From NCBI GenBank assembly GCA_017643385.1, contig JAEPNN010000007.1, positions 124,001 through 188,000 on the forward strand: a DNA stretch of 64,000 nt. Reading direction: 5' to 3'. How positions within the stretch are numbered: the first letter of the stretch is position 1; the number at the start of each line of letters is the position of its first letter. Origin of the DNA: Dinoroseobacter sp. Lineage in GTDB: Bacteria; Pseudomonadota; Alphaproteobacteria; Rhodobacterales; Rhodobacteraceae. Of the stretch, positions 44,960 to 54,009 are shown in pieces. Position numbers and translations under genes: made by a program. Below the pieces are notes generated by a model. It did not search any database. It was not told the origin of the DNA and saw only the letters and a list, made by a program, of their open reading frames with translations.

Positions 44960-47053
44960 GTGTTTAGGCAATCCCCGGGGTCTCCACAAGCCGCCCGCCA
45001 CCGGGCAGTTTCGCGGCCGCTTTTTGTTTGGCTTCCGGTCGCTCTTGGCATCGGAATTTCAGTATATTTCATATTAAAAACAGAACCTTCAGCGTTGGTG
45101 CGTGGGCTGGTTCTTGTCTTGATGCTGGCCACGGCGAGCCTTGTTCCCTTGACCGGGCGTAAATTGCCCTGGGCTTGGCGTGCTCCGCTTTTGGGGCTGG
45201 CGACGTTGCTGGCAGGTTTTACACTCGCGGCCTGGCGCGCTCATGATGTGGCAGCACCGGTTCTCAGCTTTCGGTACTACGGCCCGATCGAGGGGCGGGT
45301 CGTGGCTATCGACCGATCCAGATCAGGGGCTATGCGCCTAACCCTTGACCAGATCGGGTTGGAGGACGTTTCCAGCTGGGGGACGCCCGATCGTGTTCGT
45401 GTTTCGCTTCATGGCGATCAGGGTAACGTTAAACCTGAACCAGGACAGTTTGTTGCGATGACCGGACATCTGTCGCCCCCAGGTGGTCCATCGGAACCCG
45501 GAGGTTTCGATTTTCGGCGGCTTGCGTGGTTTCAGAGCCTGGGCGCGGTTGGCTACACGCGCAAACCAATTGCTTTGCTGACGCCACCGACCTCAACCGG
45601 GTGGCGCATTTGGCTGTATACCCTGCGATTGAGCCTCTCGAATGCCATCTCCTCGCGGATCGAAGGCCCCGAAGGGGGATTTGCCGCCGCTATTCTGACC
45701 GGCGATCGCGCAGGGCTTGATCCCGACCACGTCCTTAACCTGAGACACTCCAATCTGGCGCATCTCCTTGCGATTTCGGGCTTGCATATGGGGCTTTTGA
45801 CCGGTGCCGTTTTCTTTGCCTTGCGCGCAGCTTTCGCCATCGTGCCCATGATTGCGCTGACCTATCCGATCAAGAAGTTTGCAGCCCTTGGCGCATTGAT
45901 TGCGGCATTTTCGTATCTGCATCTTTCAGGCGCCAGCGTTGCCACTGAACGGGCCTTCATCATGGCGTCCCTGATGTTTGTTGCCATCTGCCTTGACCGG
46001 CGCGCGATCAGCCTCAGGACTGTTGCATGGGCCGCACTTGTGGTGATGCTCATGCGGCCTGAAGCCGTGATGGGCGTGGGCTTCCAGATGTCTTTTGCTG
46101 CAACCACGGCCCTTGTTGTGGTTTTCAATCTCCTGCGAGATGGGGCGTGGCAGCGCATCCCGGGCTGGGCAAGAGGCGCGGCGGGTGTCGCCCTGTCTTC
46201 AGCAGTTGCAGGGCTCGCAACCGCTCCTTTTGCGGCGGCGACCTTTAATATTTATTCCAGCTACGGCCTTGTTGCGAACCTCGCAGCCGTCCCGGTCATG
46301 GGCCTGATCGTGATGCCGGGGGCTTTGGTGGCGCTTGTATTGGCCCCGTTTGGGGCCGAAGGGCTGGGACTTTGGGCCATGGAACAGGGGATTGCGTGGA
46401 TCCTTTTTGTGGCTGGATGGGTATCAAGTTTGGACTGGGCTATCCGACCCATTATCGCGCCACATCCTGTGGTGTTGCCGCTGATCGTGGCAGGTGGGCT
46501 TTGGGCTTGTCTAGAACCCACGCGGTTGCGACTGCTGGGCGGTGTCCCGGTCTTGTGCGCCCTTGTGATTTGGACACACTCAAGCCGTCCCGAGGTGCTG
46601 GTTTCGCCAAGCGGTGGATTGATCGGTGTGATGACCGCAGAGGGCCGCATGGTGTCCAAGGAACGTGGGGAAAGGTTCTCTGCGGAAAACTGGCTTGAAA
46701 ACGATGGAGACCTTCGCGAACAGGCGGTTTCCTATGCTCTGCCGGGGTTTCTTCACAGAAGGGCGCGTACCGATCTTCCTGAAGACCTGATCGGTCTCCA
46801 TTTGGTTCAGCTTCGTGGAAAATCAGCGCCCGAAGACGCGCCGTTTCTGTGCGTAAACGGAACAATCTTAATCTCGACCAAGGCTTTGCCAGACCTGTCA
46901 GGCCCTTGTGATGTTTACGATTTGCATCGTCTGCGTCGCACCGGGGCGCTCGCGATCACACAAGAAAACGGCGCTTGGCAGGTTCGCACAAGCGCCGAAG
47001 CGTCTGGTCGACGTCTATGGACGGGATATGATCCCGCGCGACAGGTTCAATAG
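44960..47053 (+). CDS. comEC: ComEC/Rec2 family DNA uptake channel protein
   Basis: A membrane protein of about 697 residues. An N-terminal DUF4131-like region is followed by the Competence domain with [18 protein letters not shown] and many transmembrane segments. The lactamase-like nuclease domain found in some ComEC proteins is absent, as in many alphaproteobacteria. It would transport single-stranded DNA across the inner membrane. The start is uncertain: the frame is open back to 44864, and GTG at 44960 is chosen since it lies outside gltX and follows a GAGAG. The 3' end overlaps convergent lexA by seven bases. Confidence 0.88.
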   Translation: MFRQSPGSPQAARHRAVSRPLFVWLPVALGIGISVYFILKTEPSALVRGLVLVLMLATASLVPLTGRKLPWAWRAPLLGLATLLAGFTLAAWRAHDVAAPVLSFRYYGPIEGRVVAIDRSRSGAMRLTLDQIGLEDVSSWGTPDRVRVSLHGDQGNVKPEPGQFVAMTGHLSPPGGPSEPGGFDFRRLAWFQSLGAVGYTRKPIALLTPPTSTGWRIWLYTLRLSLSNAISSRIEGPEGGFAAAILTGDRAGLDPDHVLNLRHSNLAHLLAISGLHMGLLTGAVFFALRAAFAIVPMIALTYPIKKFAALGALIAAFSYLHLSGASVATERAFIMASLMFVAICLDRRAISLRTVAWAALVVMLMRPEAVMGVGFQMSFAATTALVVVFNLLRDGAWQRIPGWARGAAGVALSSAVAGLATAPFAAATFNIYSSYGLVANLAAVPVMGLIVMPGALVALVLAPFGAEGLGLWAMEQGIAWILFVAGWVSSLDWAIRPIIAPHPVVLPLIVAGGLWACLEPTRLRLLGGVPVLCALVIWTHSSRPEVLVSPSGGLIGVMTAEGRMVSKERGERFSAENWLENDGDLREQAVSYALPGFLHRRARTDLPEDLIGLHLVQLRGKSAPEDAPFLCVNGTILISTKALPDLSGPCDVYDLHRLRRTGALAITQENGAWQVRTSAEASGRRLWTGYDPARQVQ

Positions 47054-47763
47054 GTGCGGATCAATCCAACAAGCTTGCCCTGAATCGCAACCTGATCGCG
47101 CCTGTAGACCTGGGTCGGGAATGCCTCGTTGGCTGCTTCCAGCGCAACGGAATCCCCGTTACGCCGCAGTCGTTTCAGCGTCGCTTCCTGTCCATCGACA
47201 AGGGCTACAACGATCTCACCGTTCTGCGCATCCTCCTGTTCGCGGATCACCACGATATCGCCGTGGTTGATCCCGGCATCAATCATCGATTCACCTTTGA
47301 CTTCCAAAGCGTAATGTTTGCCATTACCGGCCATCATCTGCCCGGGTACGGCCACGGTCGTTGCGACCTCGCTAATCGCTTCGATGGGCGTGCCAGCAGC
47401 GATGCGCCCCATAACTGGAAGCTCGACTGCATGCGTCGGGGTGACATCCAGCGCGTCGCGCGGGGCAGGGACCGGATCGCGCTTGTCACCTTCGATGACA
47501 TGGGGCGTAAACTTTCCTCTGGGTGTCACAGGTGCCGTGTCAATCATGGCCTCTGGAAGCTTCACTATTTCCAAGGCGCGCGCTTTGTGGGCGAGCCTCC
47601 GAATGAAGCCGCGTTCCTCCAATGCAGTGATTAACCGGTGGATTCCTGACTTTGATCTGAGGTCAAGCGCATCCTTCATCTCATCAAAGCTGGGGGGCAC
47701 CCCGTCACGCTGTACGCGCTTGTGAATAAATTCCAACAAATCCATTTGCTTACGGGTTAGCAT
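47047..47763 (-). CDS. lexA: LexA repressor
   Basis: A 238-residue SOS repressor and self-cleaving protease. The N-terminal winged helix [20 protein letters not shown] and [20 protein letters not shown] is followed by the cleavage site A123-G124 in [12 protein letters not shown]. The catalytic serine is residue 159 in [10 protein letters not shown] and the lysine is residue 197 in EATLKRLRR. The start ATG at 47763 follows GGGGAG; the frame extends 17 codons further but the family begins at MLTRKQ. It has its own LexA box upstream and may also be read through from moeA. Confidence 0.97.
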   Translation of the reverse strand: MLTRKQMDLLEFIHKRVQRDGVPPSFDEMKDALDLRSKSGIHRLITALEERGFIRRLAHKARALEIVKLPEAMIDTAPVTPRGKFTPHVIEGDKRDPVPAPRDALDVTPTHAVELPVMGRIAAGTPIEAISEVATTVAVPGQMMAGNGKHYALEVKGESMIDAGINHGDIVVIREQEDAQNGEIVVALVDGQEATLKRLRRNGDSVALEAANEAFPTQVYRRDQVAIQGKLVGLIRTY

Positions 47764-47840
47764 CAGGTCTACTCCCCTGTCCGTCGGCCTGCTCTGGCCA
47801 TGTTTTTCCCACACTTATCCACAGGCGGGCGTTCACGTCT

Positions 47841-47855
47841 GTTCTATGCGTGTTC
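47841..47855. promoter_or_regulatory. LexA box upstream of lexA
   Basis: GTTC-TATGCGT-GTTC, read on the plus strand, matches the alphaproteobacterial GTTC-N7-GTTC operator. It lies about 80 bases upstream of the lexA start in the moeA-lexA gap, indicating autoregulation. A further GTTC at 47831 has a six-base spacer and is a weaker match. Confidence 0.87.
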
Positions 47856-47897
47856 TTGTTTTGTGTCAACAGGTGGCAATGACGTGGGCTGGAAACG

Positions 47898-49073
47898 CTA
47901 GATGTCGATCCATTCGATCATTTCGCCTTGCACGCGCATTGGATCGCGGGGTGGACGGATTGCAAGTGCATCGGCGCTTGCCAGCACTGTCTGAAGGCTG
48001 CTGTCCTGGCGATCGAAAGGGGAGATATGATCTTTACCGTCTATCTCGATGATCTTTGCACGCATGTAGTGTTCACGCGGTCCATTGGCGGCCAGATCAT
48101 GGGCCAGTGGCAAAATACGACGCCGGGCTGCGCGCGCTGGCAGCCCGTGCAAAACGTCCAGGGCAGGGCGCAAGAACACCCGACCGCAGACCATGGAAGA
48201 CACCGGGTTGCCCGGTAGCCCGACCAAAACCGCCGTTCCAAGCGTTCCGGCCATCAGAGGTTTGCCCGGGCGCATGGCGACCTTATAAAATGCACGGTCC
48301 AGCCCCGCATCCTGCGCCACCTTTGCAACCAGATCGTGATCGCCGACCGATGCGCCCCCGATGGTCACGACGAGATCAGCGTCTTCGATCAGATCGAGCA
48401 CGGCATGCAGGCTTTCGAGCGTATCGCGCGCGATCGGTAAAAGTCGCACATCAGCCTGACCACCAAGCATTGCTTCCAGTCCATGTGCATTCGAGGAAAG
48501 GATCTGATCCTTTGAGGGCGTTTCGCCAGGCATAACCAGTTCATCGCCGGTGGAAATCAAGGCTACTTTGGCACGGCGATGCACAGATATCTGCGGCACA
48601 TTCATCGAAGCCAGAAGCGCAATATGGGCTGGCGTCAGTTTCGTAGGGGCATCTAAAGTAGTCCCAACGCGGAAATCTCCGCCGGCTGGGCGGACATAGG
48701 GGCCCGCATCAAGATTTTCATCAAGGATGATGGTATCGCCATCACGTGTCACATCTTCCTGAATAACAATGCGTGTGGCGCCTTCAGGAACCGGGGCCCC
48801 GGTGAAGATCCGAACGGCCTCACCCGGACCCACAGGCCCGTCAAAACGCGCACCGGCCTGGGCTTCGCCAATAACGGTAAAGCTTGCGCCGGGCGCTGCC
48901 GCAGCAACCGCATAGCCATCCATAGCAGAACTGGCAAAGGGGGGCTGATCGCGCAAAGCTGTCACAGGCTCTGCAAGCACCCGGCCAACGGCATTTCGCA
49001 GTGAAACGGTTTCAACCGGTAAGGGTTTCAGGCGCGCGAATATGGCGTTAAGCGCTTCCTGCGTCGAAATCAT
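47898..49073 (-). CDS. moeA: molybdopterin molybdotransferase
   Basis: A 391-residue enzyme that inserts molybdate into molybdopterin. Family hallmarks include [13 protein letters not shown] near residue 43, [20 protein letters not shown] near residue 170, [13 protein letters not shown] near 239 and [13 protein letters not shown] near 288. The start overlaps the moaC stop by four bases (49070-49073). The operon order is trpG-trpD-trpC-moaC-moeA-lexA on the minus strand. Confidence 0.95.
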   Translation of the reverse strand: MISTQEALNAIFARLKPLPVETVSLRNAVGRVLAEPVTALRDQPPFASSAMDGYAVAAAAPGASFTVIGEAQAGARFDGPVGPGEAVRIFTGAPVPEGATRIVIQEDVTRDGDTIILDENLDAGPYVRPAGGDFRVGTTLDAPTKLTPAHIALLASMNVPQISVHRRAKVALISTGDELVMPGETPSKDQILSSNAHGLEAMLGGQADVRLLPIARDTLESLHAVLDLIEDADLVVTIGGASVGDHDLVAKVAQDAGLDRAFYKVAMRPGKPLMAGTLGTAVLVGLPGNPVSSMVCGRVFLRPALDVLHGLPARAARRRILPLAHDLAANGPREHYMRAKIIEIDGKDHISPFDRQDSSLQTVLASADALAIRPPRDPMRVQGEMIEWIDI

Positions 49074-49546
49074 GTTGCTTCGTAACGGCCTGATTTTCCA
49101 CCGTCTTTCAATTCAACACGGATGGCCTCGATCACCATGGCCTTATCCACAGCTTTGACCATGTCATAAAGCGTCAGACCCGCAACTGACACCGCTGTCA
49201 ACGCCTCCATCTCGACCCCGGTTTGCCCGGTTGTTTTGACGGTTGCTTCAATGCGAACGCCCGGCAGGTCTTCATCCGGGGTCAGTTCAACCGAAACCTT
49301 GGTGATGGGCAGAGGATGGCAAAGAGGGACCAGATCGGCAGTTTTCTTTGCGCCCATGATACCTGCCAGTCGCGCGACCCCAAGCACATCGCCCTTCTTG
49401 GCCCGGCCTTCGGTGATCATCGCAAGAGTTTCGGAGGCCATGCGCACCGCACCAGAGGCCACTGCGATCCGCGCGGTTACGTCTTTTTCCGACACGTCCA
49501 CCATATGGGCGTCGCCCTTGCCATCGAAATGCGTGAGCCCGCTCAT
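49070..49546 (-). CDS. moaC: cyclic pyranopterin monophosphate synthase
   Basis: A 158-residue enzyme of molybdenum cofactor biosynthesis. The N-terminus [20 protein letters not shown] and the segments [18 protein letters not shown] and [20 protein letters not shown] are diagnostic. The start ATG at 49546 is chosen as the family start; the frame extends 20 codons into trpC. It is one base after the trpC stop and overlaps moeA by four bases, so the three are translationally coupled. Confidence 0.96.
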   Translation of the reverse strand: MSGLTHFDGKGDAHMVDVSEKDVTARIAVASGAVRMASETLAMITEGRAKKGDVLGVARLAGIMGAKKTADLVPLCHPLPITKVSVELTPDEDLPGVRIEATVKTTGQTGVEMEALTAVSVAGLTLYDMVKAVDKAMVIEAIRVELKDGGKSGRYEAT

Positions 49547-49547
49547 G

Positions 49548-50360
49548 TCACACCTGATGCGCTGATAGAGGATTGGCCAGAAGGTCCTGCGTGGCCTTGG
49601 CCACATCGTCTTGCCGCATCAGGCTTTCCCCGATCAGGAATGTACGCGCGCCATAGCGGGCCAGATCGGCGAGATCGTCCGGTGCTGAAAGTCCGGATTC
49701 CGCCACGATGATACGGTCTTCCGGCACAAGCTTGGCCAGCGTGCGCGTGGTATCGAGCGTGGTCTCAAATGTTTTGAGATTTCGGTTGTTGATGCCCATC
49801 AGCGGGGATTTGAGCTGAACGGCGCGCTCAAGTTCTTCGGCGTCGTGCACCTCCAGCAGCACATCCATGTCCCATTCAAACGCCGCGGCTTCCAGCTCCG
49901 CCGCTTGGGCGTCGGAAACACTGGCCATGATGATCAGGATGCAATCTGCGCCCCAGGCACGCGCCTCGGCCACCTGGTAGGTGTCGTACATGAAGTCTTT
50001 GCGCAGCGCGGGCAGGTCAACTGCGGCCCGCGCAGCCACAAGAAATTCGGGTGCACCCTGAAAGCTGGGCGTGTCGGTCAGCACTGAAAGGCAGGCCGCC
50101 CCACCTTCGGCATAGGCCTTTGCCAGCGCGGGCGGGTCGAAATCTGCGCGGATCAGACCTTTCGAGGGGCTTGCGCGCTTGATCTCGGCGATCAGCCCAT
50201 AGCCTTCGCGGTTTTTGCGGCGCAGTGCCTCGGTGAAGCCACGGGTTGGGTCTGCATCCCGGGCAGCGGCCTCAACACCAGCCAAAGGACGGGCCGCTTT
50301 TGCGGCGGCGATCTCTTCCAGCTTGTAGGCTTTGATCTTATCTAGAACTGTCTGGGTCAT
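49548..50360 (-). CDS. trpC: indole-3-glycerol phosphate synthase
   Basis: A 270-residue TIM-barrel enzyme of tryptophan biosynthesis. The segments [20 protein letters not shown] near residue 56, [20 protein letters not shown] near 118, [17 protein letters not shown] near 188 and [12 protein letters not shown] near 212 are diagnostic. It is a single-function protein not fused to TrpF. It follows trpD by nine bases and is close to moaC. Confidence 0.97.
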   Translation of the reverse strand: MTQTVLDKIKAYKLEEIAAAKAARPLAGVEAAARDADPTRGFTEALRRKNREGYGLIAEIKRASPSKGLIRADFDPPALAKAYAEGGAACLSVLTDTPSFQGAPEFLVAARAAVDLPALRKDFMYDTYQVAEARAWGADCILIIMASVSDAQAAELEAAAFEWDMDVLLEVHDAEELERAVQLKSPLMGINNRNLKTFETTLDTTRTLAKLVPEDRIIVAESGLSAPDDLADLARYGARTFLIGESLMRQDDVAKATQDLLANPLSAHQV

Positions 50361-50369
50361 CTGAGCGTC

Positions 50370-51383
50370 TTATGCCGAGGTTAGCGCGGCAAGCGCGTCT
50401 ACTTTGGCCTTTGCGGCCCCGCTGTCGATGCTTTCGCGCGCAACTTCAACGCCAGATTTCAAATCTTCAACTGTGCCAGATACCACAAGGGCAGCAGCAG
50501 AATTCAACAAGACCGCGTCGCGATAGGCGCTTTCAGCCCCATCAAGCAGAGCGCGGAATGCGACGCCGTTCTCTTCAGGCGTTCCACCCAGAATATCCTT
50601 GAACGGGTGAACCGGAAGGCCTGCATCTTCAGGGTGAATTTCCATTCCGGTGATCTTGTTGTCCTTGAGGGCTGCAACATTTGTCGGGCCGGAAATGGCG
50701 ATCTCATCGGTTCCGTCGGACCCATGAACGATCCAGACCGAGTCCGAGCCCAATTCCTGCAGGGTTTCAGCCATCGGATAGATCAGATCGATTGCAAATG
50801 CGCCGGTCAACTGCCGTTTCACGCCCGCCGGATTGGTCAGTGGACCAAGGATATTGAAAATCGTTTTGCACCCTAACTGCTGGCGCGTTGGCATAACGTG
50901 CTTGATCGCAGGGTGGTGCATCGGGGCCATCATGAAGCCGATGCCAACCTCGTTGATGGCTTTGTCGACGACAGGGGCCTCGACCATAACGTTGATCCCC
51001 ATCTGGGTCAGAACGTCGGCAGCACCTGATTTGGACGACAGATTTCGGTTGCCATGCTTGGCCACCGGAACACCTGCGCCTGCAACCACAAAGGCTGTTG
51101 CTGTGGAGATGTTCAACGTCCCTTTGCCGTCACCGCCGGTTCCGACGATATCCATTGCACCTTCCGGGGCTGCAACCGACAGGCATTTGGCGCGCATTAC
51201 CGCAGCCGCAGCCGCGTATTCCGCGACGGATTCGCCGCGCGCGCGCATCGCCATCAAAAGACCGCCCATTTGGGCGTCTGTGGCATTGCCTTCGAAGAGA
51301 TGCTCAAAGGCCTCTGTTGCCTGAGCTTTGGAAAGCGGGCCTTCGGACGCCGCAAAAATCAGGGGTTTCATTGCGTCGCTCAT
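50370..51383 (-). CDS. trpD: anthranilate phosphoribosyltransferase
   Basis: A 337-residue PRPP-dependent transferase. The PRPP-binding glycine-rich motif is [20 protein letters not shown] near residue 78 and the second motif [17 protein letters not shown] near residue 108. The segment [19 protein letters not shown] near residue 177 is typical. The start overlaps the trpG stop by four bases. Confidence 0.97.
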   Translation of the reverse strand: MSDAMKPLIFAASEGPLSKAQATEAFEHLFEGNATDAQMGGLLMAMRARGESVAEYAAAAAVMRAKCLSVAAPEGAMDIVGTGGDGKGTLNISTATAFVVAGAGVPVAKHGNRNLSSKSGAADVLTQMGINVMVEAPVVDKAINEVGIGFMMAPMHHPAIKHVMPTRQQLGCKTIFNILGPLTNPAGVKRQLTGAFAIDLIYPMAETLQELGSDSVWIVHGSDGTDEIAISGPTNVAALKDNKITGMEIHPEDAGLPVHPFKDILGGTPEENGVAFRALLDGAESAYRDAVLLNSAAALVVSGTVEDLKSGVEVARESIDSGAAKAKVDALAALTSA

Positions 51384-51961
51384 GCGGGAACCTTCAGCCT
51401 GTCTAGGAAGTTCTTGAGCATCGCGTGGCCATGCTCGGATCGGATGGATTCTGGATGAAACTGGACGCCTTCGATCGGAAGCTCACGGTGGCGTAGCCCC
51501 ATGATCGTACCGTCGTTCAGCCAGCTGGTGACTTCAAGCTCATCTGGCAGGGTGTCGCGATCCACCACCAGTGAATGGTATCTCGTGCCTGCAAGTGGGT
51601 TCGGCAGCCCAGCAAAAACACCTGCACCTTCATGATAAATTTCGCCCATCTTCCCATGAACGATCTCGCTGTGACGCTGGACCTTGCCTCCGAATGCCTG
51701 TCCGATCGTTTGATGACCGAGGCAGACACCGAAAAGAGGGATCCCTGCGTCCGCAGCTGCGGCGGTGAGCGCGAGGCAAATTCCGGCCTTGTCGGGATCG
51801 CATGGGCCCGGGCTTAGCACAATTCCGCTCGGCCGGAGCGCCATGGCCTGTTGAACGTCAAGGGCATCATTGCGATGTACTTTAACATCTGCGCCCAACT
51901 CGCCCAGATAATGTACAAGATTGAAAGTGAAGCTGTCATAATTGTCGATCAAGAGCAGCAT
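51380..51961 (-). CDS. trpG: anthranilate synthase component II (glutamine amidotransferase)
   Basis: A 193-residue glutamine amidotransferase that feeds ammonia to TrpE. The nucleophile is in [16 protein letters not shown] near residue 80, and the catalytic His-Glu pair is in [14 protein letters not shown]. The start ATG at 51961 gives the usual family N-terminus [14 protein letters not shown] and has AAGGA upstream. The same frame stays open for nearly 300 codons upstream, but that is antisense to a low-complexity region of the gene at 52110. An in-frame ATG at 52042 is another possible but unlikely start. Confidence 0.96.
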   Translation of the reverse strand: MLLLIDNYDSFTFNLVHYLGELGADVKVHRNDALDVQQAMALRPSGIVLSPGPCDPDKAGICLALTAAAADAGIPLFGVCLGHQTIGQAFGGKVQRHSEIVHGKMGEIYHEGAGVFAGLPNPLAGTRYHSLVVDRDTLPDELEVTSWLNDGTIMGLRHRELPIEGVQFHPESIRSEHGHAMLKNFLDRLKVPA

Positions 51962-52109
51962 CTCGCGGTCCTTTTCTTGTTCCGCGTGAAAGGACGTGTA
52001 TCCTAGCCGCTGGTCGCGGTATAGATGGGCCAACCAATGCATCGGGGTCAAGGCCGGATCGGTCGAGCCAACGCACTGAGGGAATGATGCGAAGAAACGA
52101 GGCAGGTGA

Positions 52110-53657
52110 ATGCTGAAGGGCTTGCTGTCAGGCGTGATCTGGGGCGCGATAATAAGCGTCTTTATTGTGGTTGGGGCGTCGCTGAATGCGCCTTTGCCTG
52201 GTCCACGCACGGGCACCGTCGATATCCCCGCCAGTGGGGCGTTCGGGACGCTCGCGCCTGAGACGCCGCTTGTGGTGCCTGCCACCGAACCCGAACCGGA
52301 TCTGCCCGACCCTAACAGAACGCAATTGGAAGATCCTGCCCCCTTGGACATAACTGAGGTCGCTCCTGAAGGTGTGGTGCCCGAAGATGAAGCCCCGGTT
52401 CCTGAGACTATCGAACCTGAATCTGCTGAAATCCCGGTTGAGCCAGAAACGCCAGAAGCATCGGACCCCATTAATACGGAACCACCGGCGACGGAACAGG
52501 TCGCAACAGACGCGACTGAGGCAGTGACACCTGAGGCCGAAACGCCCGCTACAGCGACACCCGACACGGAAGCTCCGGAAACAGAAGCTCCGGAAATAGA
52601 AGCGCCTGAGACACAGGAACCTGAGACGCGAGCGCCTGACGTATCAGATGCCGTCGACCCCGACGACGAGGACATCATTGAACCTGAACTGACCGAGGAT
52701 CCGGTTGATACCGAACCCGTGGACACGGACATCGAAGCGCCGACCCTTGACGAGATCCCTGAAACGTCTGCCGAGGCCGAGGCCTCCGACGCGTCCGAAG
52801 AACCGGCACAGGAGACGCCTGTAGAGGTCCCGACGGAAATCACCGAACCAACGGAAGGTCAGCTGGACGAGGCACCTGAAGCAGACCCTGTGGAGGCCAC
52901 GCCTACTGAAGACACCCAGCCTCAAGACGTGCCGGAGATCGCACCACAGAGCCCAACGCTGAACGCCGCAATCGGGTTTGGCGGTGGTGCATTGCGGCGC
53001 AATGCATTGGATATTCCTGTGGATACCAGCTTGCCTCTCTTTTCGATCATTGTGATTGATCGCTCGGGCAGCGGTTTGCCCTTGAGCGAAGTGGCCGCTT
53101 ATCCTGCACCATTGACAGTGGCGCTCGATCCGACGCAGCCCGGGGCTATCGAGGCCTCGGAAGGGTATGCCGCATCCGGGCATGAGGTTTTGATCCTGGC
53201 AAACAGTTTACCTTCTGATGCGGCGCCTTTGGCGGCCGCCGCGGCTTTGACCCAGCTTCTCAACCAGATGCCGACAGCTGTCGGGGTCCTTTTGCCACCT
53301 GGAAGCCCGTTTGTACGCGATGCTACACGCGCCTCTGAACTTACCGCCATACTTGCACAATCTGGACATGGCCTTGTGTCTCTGCCGCAAGGGCTGGACG
53401 CTTTGGGGCGCGCTGCCGCAGTGGCGGACGTGCCAGATGCCGAAGTGTTCCGCGTGCTCGATAGTCAGGATGAAGGCGTGCCCCTGATGACGCGCTACAT
53501 GGATCGCGCGGCTTTTCAAGCGGCGCGCGATGGATCGGTTGTGGTTTTGGGGATCGTTCAGCAAAAGACCATGGATGCGCTTAACCAATGGCTTGAAGGA
53601 CGCCGTGCTGCGACCGTTGCGGTTGCGCCAATTTCCAAGGTCATGCTGCAAGAATAA
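52110..53657 (+). CDS. divergent polysaccharide deacetylase family protein with acidic linker
   Basis: A 515-residue envelope protein. A single N-terminal membrane helix (LLSGVIWGAIISVFIVVGAS) is followed by a low-complexity region of about 230 residues (about 45-275) rich in Glu, Pro, Thr and Ala with repeats of EAPETEAPE type. The C-terminal part (about 300-515) fits the divergent polysaccharide deacetylase family (YibQ-like), for example LPPGSPFVRDATRASELTAI. It is likely anchored in the inner membrane with the domain in the periplasm. It is divergent from trpG and separated from trpE by 352 bases. Confidence 0.82.
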   Translation: MLKGLLSGVIWGAIISVFIVVGASLNAPLPGPRTGTVDIPASGAFGTLAPETPLVVPATEPEPDLPDPNRTQLEDPAPLDITEVAPEGVVPEDEAPVPETIEPESAEIPVEPETPEASDPINTEPPATEQVATDATEAVTPEAETPATATPDTEAPETEAPEIEAPETQEPETRAPDVSDAVDPDDEDIIEPELTEDPVDTEPVDTDIEAPTLDEIPETSAEAEASDASEEPAQETPVEVPTEITEPTEGQLDEAPEADPVEATPTEDTQPQDVPEIAPQSPTLNAAIGFGGGALRRNALDIPVDTSLPLFSIIVIDRSGSGLPLSEVAAYPAPLTVALDPTQPGAIEASEGYAASGHEVLILANSLPSDAAPLAAAAALTQLLNQMPTAVGVLLPPGSPFVRDATRASELTAILAQSGHGLVSLPQGLDALGRAAAVADVPDAEVFRVLDSQDEGVPLMTRYMDRAAFQAARDGSVVVLGIVQQKTMDALNQWLEGRRAATVAVAPISKVMLQE

Positions 53658-53726
53658 CCCAAGCGCGATGCGGCACCTTTCAGCGGCATCCCTTGGGGTG
53701 AAAGTCTCTTGATTGGTCGTTTGGAA

Positions 53727-53742
53727 GAAACGGCGCCGTTTC
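53727..53742. repeat. 16-base perfect palindrome downstream of the deacetylase gene
   Basis: GAAACGGCGCCGTTTC is a perfect palindrome starting 70 bases after the stop of the deacetylase gene. No T-run follows, so a terminator role is doubtful; it could be an operator or a paused-transcription hairpin. Confidence 0.6.
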
Positions 53743-53761
53743 AGACGGACCTGTTCCGTTC

Positions 53762-53785
53762 AACCGGGGTGTCAGCCCGGTTTTC
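53762..53785 (+). terminator. probable terminator of the deacetylase gene
   Basis: AACCGGG (53762-53768) pairs with CCCGGTT (53776-53782) around a seven-base loop and is followed by TTCCC after the TTTT at 53781-53784. A weak intrinsic terminator about 105 bases downstream of the stop. Confidence 0.55.
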
Positions 53786-53819
53786 CCGTCCCTCGGGGCT
53801 TTAATCCGAAGGAATGTGC

Positions 53820-53954
53820 ATGCGGTTCGGGTCGTCAGTCATGGGCGTATCCGTGACCGACATTGGAACCTTTTGTCCTGTTTGGTGGCGCGAGACTGTC
53901 TTGGTTGGCCCGCGCGCGGATCCGATGGCCGACGTTTTAGGTTATATCGCTTAA
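53820..53954 (+). CDS. possible small ORF of 44 residues with a strong ribosome binding site
   Basis: An ATG at 53820 preceded by GAAGGA at a spacing of six bases opens a 44-codon frame, beginning MRFGSSVMGVSVTDIG and ending RADPMADVLGYIA, with stop TAA at 53952. It lies in the 352-base gap between the deacetylase gene and convergent trpE, just after a hairpin. The frame contains a Trp-Trp pair and one cysteine and has no clear signal peptide. I do not recognise a family. It could be a small protein gene or chance. The rest of the gap holds the palindrome at 53727 and the hairpin at 53762. Confidence 0.35.
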   Translation: MRFGSSVMGVSVTDIGTFCPVWWRETVLVGPRADPMADVLGYIA

Positions 53955-54009
53955 GCCGCGGTTAACCCTGCGAACGGCGCTTTCTTTCCCCTTCGGTCTT
54001 GGGGTGATC

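Noticed and set aside
47831-47844. Additional GTTC repeat at lexA as a second LexA box
   Set aside because: The spacer is six bases, not seven; the neighbouring pair at 47841-47855 fits exactly.
51962-52843. Open frame continuing upstream of trpG for nearly 300 codons, rich in Ser, Gly and Val
   Set aside because: It is antisense to the low-complexity Glu-Pro-Thr region of the deacetylase gene; TrpG begins at the standard MLLLIDNYD with a ribosome binding site at 51961.
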